A DNA stretch of 64,000 bases from Amoebidium appalachense (lineage: Eukaryota; Ichthyosporea): contig CAVNZM010000001.1 of assembly GCA_963693365.1 (NCBI GenBank), forward strand, positions 7,068,001 to 7,132,000, in the 5' to 3' direction. A model generated the notes under the pieces. It was not told where the DNA came from and did no database searches. It worked only from the letters and a program-made list of their open reading frames with translations. Below are positions 11,832-25,287 of the stretch, piece by piece; the stretch's first letter is position 1; the number at the start of each line of letters is the position of its first letter. The translations under genes and the position numbers were made by a program.

Positions 11832-12334
11832 GAGAGACTAAATTGGAGAATTGGCCTTCCAAGATGACTTGCTACACATACGTTTAGACAGGGTAGAACC
11901 ATATTGAACGCACTTGCCACTCTCCATATAACTATCGTGCATGAGGAAACAGTTCCATGTGAACGGAGGTTTTGGCTTACGAGCTGGAAAGCACGTACAT
12001 ATATGGGTTAAACCTTTGGATCTCGAACACATGTTTGGTGGTAAGACAAAGACAGAGGAGGGAAATAGCAGGACTCGCCGTGTGTGAAAGTGAGAACTGC
12101 ACAAAAAGCTTCTCGACGCTTTGTTTCTTGGGCTGCTGTTGTTTTCGAAAAACACACACAACACACACACACACACAAACACTCAACAATACATTCGTTG
12201 CAGCTGTAGGCCGGAGGGCTCTTCCTACGTAGATATGAAAAGGGAAACGAAGGGAAAGGGAAGATTAACTAGTGTTCGCCATCGTTTACCTGCAACGCAC
12301 ACGATGTTTGGTCAACCTGTTAAGCACAGAGGAA

Positions 12335-14272
12335 ATGAATAAGGTCAAGGCGGGTGTAAAGGGAAGTTTACCCGTTGTGAAGAAGAAAAGTTTAATCCCC
12401 GTTGCAAGCTCAAGCAACCAGCAAAATGACTCCAGTCCGGTGCCCCAAACGACTCATAGGGAGTTTGTTGGGTTGTATGATTTCAAAAGGACACTTGGGA
12501 CTGGCACGTATGGAACGGTGAAGCTGGCGGAACATGCACTTACCAAAGAGCAGGTCTGTGTGTGTGTGTGTGTCTGGTGGGGTGCAGCGGGGGTTTCTGG
12601 TTTATTTTTCTGCGTTATAGTTATTCTTGCTTTGCTTATTGTTTTGTGGTGGGGAAAGAGTGACAGGGGAAAGGGGAGGGGAGGGCCGGGGAGGGAGGGG
12701 AAAGATGGGGAGGTAGGGGAAGGGGGGAGGGGCCGTGCCGCAAACAGGGATCCCTGAAGGTGGAGATCTGAGGGCAGCCTAGTTGGGAAGTGGGAAAGGC
12801 AGGACTGTGTCTGATGATTGTGTTGTGTACTTGTGTGTACTGTGTGGCATTTGTTTCTGTATGTAAAGGGGCGTCTGTGTGTGTGTGTGTGTTTGTGTGT
12901 GCGTGCGTGTATGCACGGGCGTGCGTTTGCACGGAACGAGGTGGTAGTGCCCCTGCTGCAAACCCACAGTTGCATATACTGCTCCTGACTTTGCTCATAG
13001 CCTTGCAGTCATGCGGCATGACCGAAGAACACCACCACCCGCCCTCCTTCTTTTCATTTTCCCGGCCAACCTCCCCTTCCCCCTCCCTGCCCCCCTTCCC
13101 CCCCCCCCCCCCCCCCCCCCAACCACCCTCTGCACTCTTTCCAACCTCCTCGCCCCCCCTGTATCCCCCCCCCCCCCCCCCCTTCTCCCCGGCGTCACAG
13201 GTGTCCGCCCTCCCCCCCCCCCCCCCCCCCCCCCCCCCCGGCCGCCCCCACCACCACTACCATCACCTTTCACTCACCCACCCTTCTAGCCTCCCTTGCT
13301 CCCTCTTACAAACTAGAATACATAGGCAGACAGCTGGTTCTCTACCCTTGATCTACCCGCCCTCCCCTCCTCCTCGTTTCGGCACTAACACCCCGTTATT
13401 CGCTACTTTGTTTGTTTCTTTTTCTTTCCAGGTTGCAGTCAAACTGCTTGACAAGTCCAACCTGGACGAAATGACCAAGCAAAGACTCTATCGCGAGGTT
13501 CGGGTGATGCAGATGGTCAAGCATCCCAACATCATCTCCTTGTACGAAGTTGCAGAAACACCCACGCAGTTGTTCTTGATCACCGAATACGCGGATGGAG
13601 GAGACCTGCACGATTATATATGCTCACGAGGCAAACTTTCGGAGGATGAGGCGAGAGCGTTTTTCCAACAAATTCTCAGCGCCATTGCACTATGTCACGA
13701 GCTTCAGGTAGTTCACAGAGACTTGAAACCGGAGAACATCCTCATGTGCGGGAAAACGATTGCCAAAATCAGTGATTTTGGTATGAGCACGCAGTTTAGA
13801 AAGGGCTCTATGATGAATACGGTGTGTGGCTCCTTGGTCTATTCGGCCCCGGAGCTGCTTTTGGGTGAGGCGTATGAAGGCCCTGCTGTTGGTATGGAGC
13901 TTCCCCCCCCCCCCCCCTCTCTCCCGTTTGTCGCTGCACTGCATTAGTTTGCACATACATCTTCACCGTTTTGCTCACCTTGCTTGCATAAGCAACCCTG
14001 CTCGTCTTTGATCAAGACGGGTTGACCCACCCAAGTTCAGTTGATGCTGCTGTCTGAGTTGGAGCGTCGTATATACGCGGGCTAAGGGGTCGAAACTCAG
14101 ACGCAATTGATGACTTGGGCCCTCCCTGAGGATGGGCTCTGCTTATGACGCATACTGTGCGCATGGCTGATGCTGCATACTTGAATGTTTGCCTTTGCAT
14201 GTGTCCTGCACCATGCTTCTCATCGTGTATGCGTACTTCGTACTGTGTTCCGCATTCAAACCCCCCTCTCTC

Positions 14273-14318
<46 letters not shown>

Positions 14319-14425
14319 CAAAAACATACACACACATAAATGCACACATTACTTCCTGCACTCACAATAACACGGTTAGGAGACGGGGAAGGATGGGGGG
14401 GGTAAATGGGAAGGGGGGGAGGGGG

Positions 14426-14456
<31 letters not shown>

Positions 14457-14855
14457 GGGCAGGCGGGGGGGGGGGGGGGGGGGGGGGGGGGGTGCATGTT
14501 TGGGAAGCTTGACAGTGTGTGGGAGTGTGGGTGTTGTGTGTGAGTACCGCCCCCTTCCCTGAGAGTGGGGGGAGGGAGGGAGGCTGCGGAGGAACGTGAA
14601 GAAGGAAGAGATTGGGCACTAAGTTGGTGGGTGTGGCAGGCTACATGGTGTGCAAGGTGATGGCATAGGCTGCCGTGTGTTTTACAGATAAGGGGCCTGT
14701 CATGATGTGCCTGCATAGATGTGATGCCGTAGGGATGGGCTTGGTGGCTGCTGTGTAGATGAAGGTGGAAAGCTGGAGTGAAAATTGAAAGACAAGAGCG
14801 AGGAGGGGGCGAGGGGGGGGGGGGGGGGGGGGGGGGGATGGGTATATACTTCTCT

Positions 14856-14908
<53 letters not shown>

Positions 14909-15855
14909 GGGGGGGAGTAGGGATACAGGGTCCACACTGCCTGACCTTTTTTTTTTTTTTTTTTTTTCCCTCTTTTCCCCCTCTTCTTTTTGTATTGGTT
15001 TGTATGTGCAGATGTTTATGCACTTGGAGTGCTGCTTCTGTTCATGGTGTCGGGTGAGCTGCCGTTTGACGACCGAAATCCATCGGAGACAGTGGTGCAG
15101 ATAATGGAGGGAAGGTGGGTTGTTCTTCTGTCTTCTTTCTGTTATTTCTTTTTCTAGTTACGCTTTTTCTCTCTGGTGCTTTGGCTAAGTTAATTCTTAT
15201 CTTCCCCTCTCCCCCTGATTGGGCGTACGCGCCTGGTGGCATGCTGGAGTACAAGTGCACTACCAATAGGCAGCAAAAACGAATGCATAAAAAAGGGTCT
15301 GTGAACACACAGCAAGTGTAAATATGTTGTGCATTACTAGTGAGACGATGTTGAATGTTCAATGTTATGTTTAACCTGTTGATATCGGCAAATATCCCTA
15401 GATAGTCGTTTAAGAAACACGGAAACAGATACAAAAGCACACGAAATAATGATTTTTTTTCCCCAAACCAACTTAGTAACGTATGTAGGTAAGACATGTA
15501 CGTGTCGATTTTAAAATTTATGTGAGCTTTTTCTATCGATTTTGAGCCGCAATGGAGTTGTTTAGAGCTCTTTGAGCTGGCCGGCTGCCGGCCCAATCAA
15601 TTAGCGCCGGCCCGAAAGGTTTAAGGAAACCGTGGTGTAGCATAACAGGTCGGGGCTGCGTATGAGACACTTGCAACGATGGTGGTGTTCTGTTGGTTGT
15701 GATGTGTGATCCCGTCTGATCAACTACATACCGTGGTTTATTACCCCCCCCTCCCCGTCCCCCACCCGCTATCCCCCCTCACCCCCCTCACCCACTCCCC
15801 CTTTCCCTCCCTCTGTGGATGCCACCCTTCAAATTGGCTACAATGCATACATCAG

Positions 15856-15916
<61 letters not shown>

Positions 15917-17446
15917 ACTTCTCCTGGCCACCCGTCCATTTCGCCCACCGTTTTTCACATTTTTTTTTCCTGATTTGTGGTGTGCAGGTTTCGTATGGGT
16001 GTGGACCTATCTGATGATCTGCAGCAGCTAGTGCGGTGCATGCTGTCCACAGACCCAAAGAAGCGCATTACAATAGACCAGATACGCCAGTCAAAATGGT
16101 AACACCCTCCCCCCCCTCCCCCCCCCTCCTCTTTTGCCGTCTGCTATACCTTTGCCTCCGTCCGTGCCTGAGCTTGGCTTCCTTTTTGTGTGTTTTTACC
16201 CAACCTGGCGGAGGGGGGAACTGGAAAGAGGGGGGGGAATGGGGGGGGGGGGGGGGTAGTGCATGCTCTGCAGTGGTATGTTCGGGGGAGGGGGAGGGGG
16301 TTGTTCCCCTCCCGGGGAAGCGAGGGAGGGAGAGAAGGGAGGAGGGGGGGGGGGGGAGGGGGAGGGGGGGGGGGGAGGTAATATGCATGGATGTGTCGTG
16401 GTGGCCGGGGCAGGGATGTAGGTGGTTGAGGGTTGTGGTTGTGAACGTGTGCAATAGTATGTTTATGCTGAAGCATACACATGTAAGGAGGACAGGGTGT
16501 GTGTGGGAGGGATGGCGGGCAGGCGTCCCGGGGAGGGGGGTTGGGGGGGGGGGGGGGGGGGGGGGGGTACATGTGGCTTCTGCCAACGGCAGCATGTGCT
16601 TGCTGATGCTAATAATGTGTTTGGCAGGCTGAAAGGTGTCCCTGCACCGAAATCATCTGGCCAGGTGAAGAAACAGAGCCTGGTCTCCAAACAAGACGAG
16701 AAGTAGCCCCTCCCCTTCCCCCTTCTCTCCCCCCTCCACTTTCCTCTCCCTCCCCCCTCCGTCCCTCTCTCTCTCTCCCTCCCCCCTCGCTCAAAAGAAA
16801 AATGTGCAACAACGAAGCACATGTTGTTCGTGTGTGTATGTTTGATTGTCCTAATGAGTTTCGTGCATGAATTTAGCTGCCTGGACCTGGGTACAGCGAC
16901 AATCTGATAGAACCAATAGGTGTTCCTTTTAGATATTTTATGCACTACCCCTTTCAGAACTGTGCTCGAAGAGGGTGTGCGGATGTCTGTGTGGGTGTGG
17001 GTGTGGGCATAAGTGTGGTGAGTGTTGTATGGTTGGTTTGCGGTGTGTGGGTGTATGTGTGCGTGTGCGTGTGCGTGGGTGTGCGTGTGGGTGTGGGGCT
17101 GGGTGTCGGTGTGCAAGGGCTATATTTGAGAATAATGTGTGGTCAGAACAACAAAAATTCTCGTGCTGACAGTGGTGGTTGTGTAGGGACATACTTCGAA
17201 GGATGTCTGAGATGGGGTTGGACATTGAGCAGTTTCGAAGGGACCTTGGCGGCAACATACACAGGTGGGTGTGTGTGGGGGGGGGGTGTGGGGGGGTGGG
17301 CCGTGCCGCTATCTGTGTGTGTGTATCTGTTTGTACTTGCGCGTGTGCGTGTGAATGTGTGTGTGTAGCACAGGGCAAGGCCGGCAAGCACACACACACA
17401 CACACACACACGCGCGCGCAAAATCCTTTTGCCTCCTTCCCTCCTC

Positions 17447-17481
<35 letters not shown>

Positions 17482-18370
17482 TCCCCTCTCTTACTCTCTC
17501 TCTCTCTCTTCCTCACTCTCGCTTCTCTCTTTCTCTCTCTCTCTCTAATATATATATATATATATCCTCCTCCCCCCCCCCTCCCCCCTCCCCCCTCCCC
17601 CCCCCCTTCCTCCCCCCCCCCTCCCCCCCCTCGCTCTTCTCCCTCTCCTTGCCCATGCTTGCTTTGATTGTGTTTGTGGGTATGTTTGAGTGTGCGTGTA
17701 TGTATGTCGGCCCAAGCACCCTTACGTGCCCACTTGTGTGTTTAAGGGGATGAGGCCAGCGTGGAGAGAGTGAGACAAGAAGCAAAGGGTAGGACTGAGC
17801 GATACAGGAAAGTCATGGTAAATGCACGGAGAAAGGGAGAGCTGAGACAGAAGTTGCACGGATAAGGTGTTTATGAAATGTGTTGTGTCTGCATGAGGAA
17901 AGGAGTCGTGGGTGTGGCAGCGGAAGTGGGGAAATGTGGGCTGTCAATGTTCGTTTTCAAGTTTTTTTTGGATCCATCCAGCAGCAGCCAAAAGCAGGGA
18001 GAATTGGGATGTCTACCTTTCCTTCTTTCTTTTTTCTTTCTTTGGTTCTTCTTTTTGTGTGTGTGTGTGTGTGTGTGTGCATATGTGTGAGTCGGGTGGG
18101 CGGGGGAGGGGGGGGGGGGGGGGTAGAGTAGAGGGGAGGGGGGGGGGGGGGCTATATAGACAAGTCCTGGGATATTATACCATGTTCCTGCCGCCAACAA
18201 TAACCGTTCACGGGCCATTCATTTATGCCACATCATAGAACGCTGTGTTCTTCTCTAACTGCCTGTGTGATTACAGTCATGCGGTGGCCACGTACCATCT
18301 CCTCCGAACGCAGAAAATAAGAAACAGGAGAGGGAGCGCAGGCGATGACGTATCGATGCGCACAACTCAG

Positions 18371-18409
<39 letters not shown>

Positions 18410-20451
18410 GCACAGTCGAAATTCTGTCCTGAAACATCATGACAATAATACGATCTTGGTATGGCAGCTTATCCCTCTTTGAATCCGTGGGCAGCCGCCG
18501 TCTTTACTAAGTGTCGCCCCTTCCTGCCATATGCACAACACGCACCCAACACACACACCGTACCACAAGCTTCTGTGCTTCTACTGCGTCGCTTCCAAAA
18601 ACGTTTCGTAGTCACCACAATGGATAAAGCTAGCAACACGTTCGTGATCGTCTGCAAAAAACACTACGTTAGCAGCATTACAGCCGAACTGCATGCACCT
18701 GCCGCAACATACACCGTCTGCAACACTGCACCAAAAGACATTGTTGCACAACACCTTGCATTTCTCAAAACACATGACATAAAAGGCACACCAGGACGTC
18801 GCACTGCACGCTTGCCCACATTTCAGGCCATAGTTAAAATGCACAAAACACCACCCACCTTCCGTTTCATTGCCAACTCCTCTGCCACATCACTTGAACC
18901 TCTCTCCCGCCTTCTCACTAGTGTGTTTAAGTTCGTCTCCCCTGATGTCGAACGTATGTGGTGTGATGTTGTCAAACCCCACCTGCCACACAACACTAGC
19001 TCTTGGATTCTCACGGATAGCACCGCACTCACACACACAATCAACGCCCTTAACCGTACCACACGCCAACACGAAAATACGCCCGTGTCTGTGTTTGATT
19101 TTTCCACACTCTACACCAAGATTGACTTGCATGATTTGAAAGCTCGCCTCACTACACTGATTGACGCAATATTTGTCAAAAAATGCACGGACGCTCGCAA
19201 ACCACACATGTTTATTAAGAAAACCGGCTCCACGTTGTCCTGGGTGGATCGTGTAGATGATGATTCCCAGGATGATTCCTTTGAGCCTAAAGAACACTCT
19301 CTACATCTCTCTAAGGCACAGCTTGTGGATTTTCTATGTTTCCTCGTAGATAACATATATGTTGTGTTTGGCGATACCCTCTACAAACAGGACATTGGTA
19401 TCCCCATGGGTACAAACTGTGCTGTTTTCTTGGCTAATTTCTATCTCTTTACTTATGAGTTGGATTTTGTTCGCAAGCTTATTGCACACGAACGCATTGA
19501 TGTCTTGGTAGATTTTCAGTTTACTCGCCGCTACATAGATGATTTGATCTCCCTTCATAATCCTCGCATTCTCTCCCACCTCTATTTAGAAGATTGTGAT
19601 TTCGGTCTATATCCCAAGACCAGCCTTCAACTCAACCCTGCCGGTTCCTCCCCCTCTGTCCCCTACCTCGACTTGCATATCACCTGCACTAATCACGGCA
19701 TTCACACAACCATCTACAACAAGCTCGACACACCCACGTTCAATACACTAGACATCGTTCGTTTCCCACATCACGACTCATTCATCTCCCGCACTGCAAA
19801 ATACGGCATCATGACAAGTCAAATGCATAGCTACCAGCGCAAATGCTCCACACTTGCTGCATTCACCACATGCACTGCACGACTTGCTAAAACATTGCTT
19901 AACAAAGGCTACTCGTTTAGACTCTTGCACCACAAAATGCACAGCTTTCTCGCCACACACCCGCACATATACCGTGGCGTTCACTCCTCTCACATACTCT
20001 CCATCATCACTAAAAAGATCAACACTCCCTAGTCCCCCACTCTATCCCGGTTCCCCCCCCCCCCCCCCCCCCCCCCCCTCCCCCCCCTACCAGCCCCTAC
20101 ACCTCCCCCCCCCCCCCCCCTCCCCCCCCCCTCCCTCTCTCTCTCCCCTCGCTCTCTCCCTCTCCCTCTCTCTCCCTCCCTCTCTCTCTCTCTGTCTCCC
20201 TCTCTCGCTCTCTTTCGTTCTCTCTCGTTCTCTCCCTCCCTCTCTCTCTCTCTCCCTCTCCCCCTCTCTCCCCCTCCTCCCCCCCCCCTTCCCCCTCCCC
20301 CCCCCCCCCCCCCCCCCCCCCCCTCTCTCTCTCCCCCCGCTCCTTTTCCCAAACAATTCCCCCGCCGTTCTTCTTTCTCAGCCGGCTAGGTTTTTTGGGT
20401 TGCCTGGTAAGTTTTGAAATGGAGGTCTCGTCTCTGATCTGTCCACCACAG

Positions 20452-20500
<49 letters not shown>

Positions 20501-20541
20501 CTTTCCCTCCCTCCCTCCCCTCCCTTCCCTCCCCCCCCCTT

Positions 20542-20574
<33 letters not shown>

Positions 20575-21094
20575 CCCCCTTCTCCTCCCCCCCCCCCCCC
20601 CCTTCCCCTCCTACCTTCTTTTTCCCCCCCCCCTTCCCCCCCCCCCCCCCCCCCCTGGCCAAACCCTGTATACACTCTTCTCATCAGCAGGTCTCTAACC
20701 CACTCTGCAGAACGTTTTACGCATTTCTCCCCTCGGAGAACTTGGTCGTTGGTGCGTTTTTGTCTGACATCTAACGACTCTGCAGGGTCCCCTGAGACTA
20801 CTGACACTCTAACATTCCCTCCCCTCTCTTACTTCCCCCCCCCCCCCCTCCCCCTTTCCCTCCTCCTTCCCCTCCCATTTTCTCTGCACACCCAACAGGT
20901 CTTAACCAGATCTGCACATCGTTAGTCACAATCTTCTCACATATATGAGAGAATGATCGTATTGGTACGATTTGTCTAATATCTGACGATTCTGCAGCAT
21001 CCCTAAGACCCCCCTCCCCCTCCCCTCCCCTCCCCCCCCCCCCCCCCCCCCCTTCTCTCTCTCTCTCTCTCCCTCTCTCCTCTCCTCTCTCTCT

Positions 21095-21187
<93 letters not shown>

Positions 21188-21192
21188 TTCCT

Positions 21193-21235
<43 letters not shown>

Positions 21236-21296
21236 GCGCCTGTTGTTTTGCTTGTCATTTGTTGTTCTGGTTGATTACCTGTAATCTTCGCTTATT

Positions 21297-21331
<35 letters not shown>

Positions 21332-22284
21332 TGTGCGGGGTTGCACATACCGGTGTCTACTTTTCTTCTTACTGTTTTTCTCTCCACACACTTCATCTGT
21401 CCACTTCTGCATACCCCCTTTCATAGCTATAGACACACTTCACACATTGCGTTACGCGCACGCATGCACACACCGCTCTGTTGGCGACAGCTCCCTTGGA
21501 ACCCATGCGGCATGTTACCCGCCGGCGTAACATAACTCGGACTATCAGTTTGGCTTTTTTCAAGCCCAAAGCAATGGGTGATACCATATTTCCGGCTGAC
21601 ATCCGGGGGCATAGCTTTCCGTTCGAAGACGATAAAGTTCCGCCCTAGTAAGCGTGTTACTACCCTGCGGCGTGGGTCAAATCTCATATTTTCCCCTCTG
21701 ATTACGAATTCTGTGGCCTTCGGGACTTAATTCTTTTCAGCTGGTGTAGTATGTTAGCCAGGGAAGTATCGACTTAGGTATCGACGGGGGAGCTTCCTAG
21801 AAGCCCCGTCTCCTGAGTTCCTATCTATATTTTTCTTGCTTCTGCTTACTGCTGCAACTTTAACCCCCGGCCTTTCCCACTGCCCTTGCCTGCATAAGCA
21901 ACCCTGCTCGTCTCTGATCAAGACGGGTGACCTACTCATGTTCAAGTGAAACAGTATCTGAGTTGGGTTTCGTTAACGAGGGGAATAGGTCGAAACTCGG
22001 GTACTGTGGATGACGTGGGCCCCCCCTGAGGATGGGCTCTGCTTATTATGCATACTCTTTATGTATGGCTTGCATTCTGCATCGTGTTATCCGTTTGTTC
22101 TTGTGTACTTCGTACTTTTTGACGCATTCAAAACCCCCCCCCCCCCCCACATACACACACACACACACACACATACACATACACAAACATACACATACAC
22201 ATACACATACACGCACACACTTACACACATACACATACACATACACATACATATACAAACACACACACATGCATACGCATACGC

Positions 22285-22321
<37 letters not shown>

Positions 22322-22479
22322 TTACACACATACACATACACTTACACACACACACACACACACACACATACCTCCTGGGTCTTGATTGATTTCTCAGATT
22401 TTATCTTGTATGTGTTTGCTTTTGCATTCTGCTTACGCTGGTATCTCTGTGCTTCGTACTGTGTATTCTCTCTCTCTCT

Positions 22480-22511
<32 letters not shown>

Positions 22512-22710
22512 TGTATTCTCTCTCTCTCTCTCTCTCCCCCGCTTATGACGCATACTGTGCGCATGGCTGATGCTGCATACTTGAATGTTTGCCTTTGCAT
22601 GTGTCCTGCACCATGCTTCTCATCGTGTATGCGTACTTCGTACTGTGTTCCGCATTCAAACCCCCCCCCCCCCCCCCCCCCCCCCCGCCCCCCAACACAC
22701 ACACACACAT

Positions 22711-22753
<43 letters not shown>

Positions 22754-22863
22754 AAAAAAAAAAAACCTAAACCCTAAAAAAAGCACACTTCCCGACCTCC
22801 TCTGGTTTTGTTGTAGAGACAGGCAGAGTCAGGGATGGGGAGGAGGGACCCGCCCCTCTCTCC

Positions 22864-22894
<31 letters not shown>

Positions 22895-22908
22895 TCTCCT
22901 CTACCCCC

Positions 22909-22959
<51 letters not shown>

Positions 22960-25131
22960 GGCCACGAGTAAAGATGATGACAGAAGCAAAACAGCTCAAT
23001 CTCTCGCTGTTGTCTGCCAGTGGCCATGCAGTGACTAACATTTCACACACCCAACAGGGCAAATATGACCCGACCCAGCCAGGGATGTCACGTGATAATC
23101 CCGACGGCCCACCAATCGTTCGCAGTCTGTCTTGTGAGGCACTGGGCGTTAGTCCTCAAAATGCGGCCGCTCTGGCTGCTTTGGACGGGTGTGTGCACGT
23201 GTTGATGCACCTTTTGTGGGTGTGGGTGTGTGTGTGTGTGTTGGGAGGGGGATGAGAAATATGGGCTGGTACGTGCAACCATCGACTACGTGGCATGGGC
23301 ACACATGTGTGTTGGTTGCTTTTCTGCCTGCCCGCCTGCCCGCCTGCCTGCCCGCCTGTCTGCCTACTGCCTGTGTGCGCGCCCCTTTGTGTGCATGCAC
23401 ATACGTCTTTATGTGCCTGGGCATCTAATCACACTGGTGTTTTTGGTGCTAATGAGTACCTTTGGTTTTGTCGTCGTGGTGTGCGGCGTGTGTGTTTTTT
23501 TGTGTGTGTATTTGTGTGTGTGTGTGTGTGTTTGGGGGGGGGGGGGGGGGGGCTCATGTTCATTGGAGTGGGTGGGTGGTTGCGTATGCTTGTGTGGGCG
23601 CCCATGTGCGTGAATCTGGGTTTTTTTTTTGTTTTTTTTGGGGGGGGGGGGGAGGGGGGGGGGGAGCTCCATTTTCATGTTCTCTTGGTCTTTTTGTTCA
23701 CGATATAGACTAAAGGGGTTCCCCTTTTTGTGTGTTTGCGTGGAGGGGGTGGGGGGGTGGGGGGGATGGGTTGTGTTTGCCACTCGGAAGTTACGCACCA
23801 CGGTTGGGTTTCTGGTGTTGTGCCTCTATTTTCCGTCTAATGCTTTTGCTTTTTTCCCTGCTCGCCCGTAGCGGTTTCCCTTTCTCCTTTTTTTTCTTTT
23901 TCTTTTTCTTTTTTTGGGCCTCTATCTGACGTTCACTGCGCAGGACTTTGAGAGGTGGTGTTGGTGACGTGCACTCTCTGCTTGTGCCCCAGTCTCTCAG
24001 TACCTTCTCTGCCCCAATCCACGTCACACAACCACCATCACAGGTCTCCCCCCCCCCCCCCCCCCCTCTCTCTCCCCCTCCCCCCCCCCCCCCCCCCCCC
24101 CCCCCTCACACACACACACACTAACACTAACACACATTGACACACACGCACGCACACACACACACACACATACACACACACACACACTCACTCACTCACT
24201 CACCACACACCACCCCTCCCCTCCCCCTCCCCCTTTCCCTCAGAAAAGTTATATATTTGGGGGTATTCCCGAAAGGCAAAATGGAAAAGAAGCGGACGGT
24301 GGGAAGAAGGGAGGGGGGGGGGGGGGGGGAGGCAGAGAGGGAGTGCGTGATTAAGAGGGGAAGGTGGGGGGGGGGGGGGAGGGAGAATGAAAGGAGGCAA
24401 GGTGGAGACGAGAGAGGGGGAAAGAGGGAGAGAGATAGAATAAGGAATGGTCAGTACACACGTGCACTCTGAAATTCGGAAGGCCCTGCAATACATTGCA
24501 CATATACCCAGGGGTGCACACAGTCATGGAGGGATAAGTAGCAATCCCAACGTCTGTTGGTCAGCAACCTAGTGAAATTGCAGTACATATTAAGCACTTT
24601 AGACATTGCACATGCACACACGAATACACACGAACACACAAAAGCGTGAGAAATAATCCCGGGGGAAGGGGGGGGGGGAGGGGGAGGGGAGAAAGGGAGG
24701 GGAGGGGGGGGGGGGGGGGGGGGGAGTCAATGAGTTGGAGAGACGATGAAGGCAACTCTCGTGAATGTACGTCTTTGTGTGTCTTGCGTTGGTGTTTGTG
24801 GATAAACGCGATAAAACTAGAAGCCAAGAAGTGCAAACATGCGATAAGTGTATTCCAAACGGTTGTGTTCTGCATCTGAGACATCTATGTATAATGGGAA
24901 TATGTATAAGAAAGGTTCATTATCGAGTACTATCATGATGTAGTGAACACAACCAGCAACACACACCCAGGGAGGGGGGAGGAGCAGAGGAGGAGGGGGG
25001 GAGGGGGAGGGGGGTGGGGGCTGGCATGTGACACGTGTATTCTTGCACACAACTGTCTCACTGCATTGAAGGGGAATGGGAACTCATCTACACCCACATG
25101 TGTGTGTAAGGGTGCCGGTGTGTACCCCCAA

Positions 25132-25203
<72 letters not shown>

Positions 25204-25241
25204 GGGAAATGAAGACGACAAGCAGAAGCTCGAGAACCAGG

Positions 25242-25287
<46 letters not shown>

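Larger units (their letters stand above)
10069..12334. other. head-to-head intergenic region between CDC37 and the SNRK-like kinase
   Basis: The two genes start about 2.27 kb apart on opposite strands, so their promoters lie here. I see no convincing TATA box. The interval holds a GT/GTGC array (10549-10912), a poly-C run (11550-11593) and a possible small minus-strand gene (11359-11831). Regions 10140-10520 and 11830-12330 are unique sequence without a supported feature. Confidence 0.7.

Noticed and set aside
14080-14102. tRNA-derived SINE head with a B box
   Set aside because: GGGGTCGAAACTC is near the B-box consensus, but no A box at the expected distance and no tRNA cloverleaf was found.
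13933-14260. The SINE-like repeat as a hammerhead ribozyme
   Set aside because: GTCGAAAC resembles part of the core, but the CTGATGA box and the required three-stem order are not present.
18461-20032. RT ORF as an exon of the kinase
   Set aside because: It has its own ATG after an in-frame stop and its own TAG, and flanking kinase exons join in phase without it.
22765-22780. Telomere-like CCTAAACCCTAAA
   Set aside because: Only two imperfect units, next to a poly-A run. Not an array.
24244-24298. Additional SNRK exon after CCTTTCCCTCAG
   Set aside because: The acceptor is good and the first 55 bp are open, but it ends in phase 1 while the next supported exon needs phase 0. Skipping it keeps the frame.
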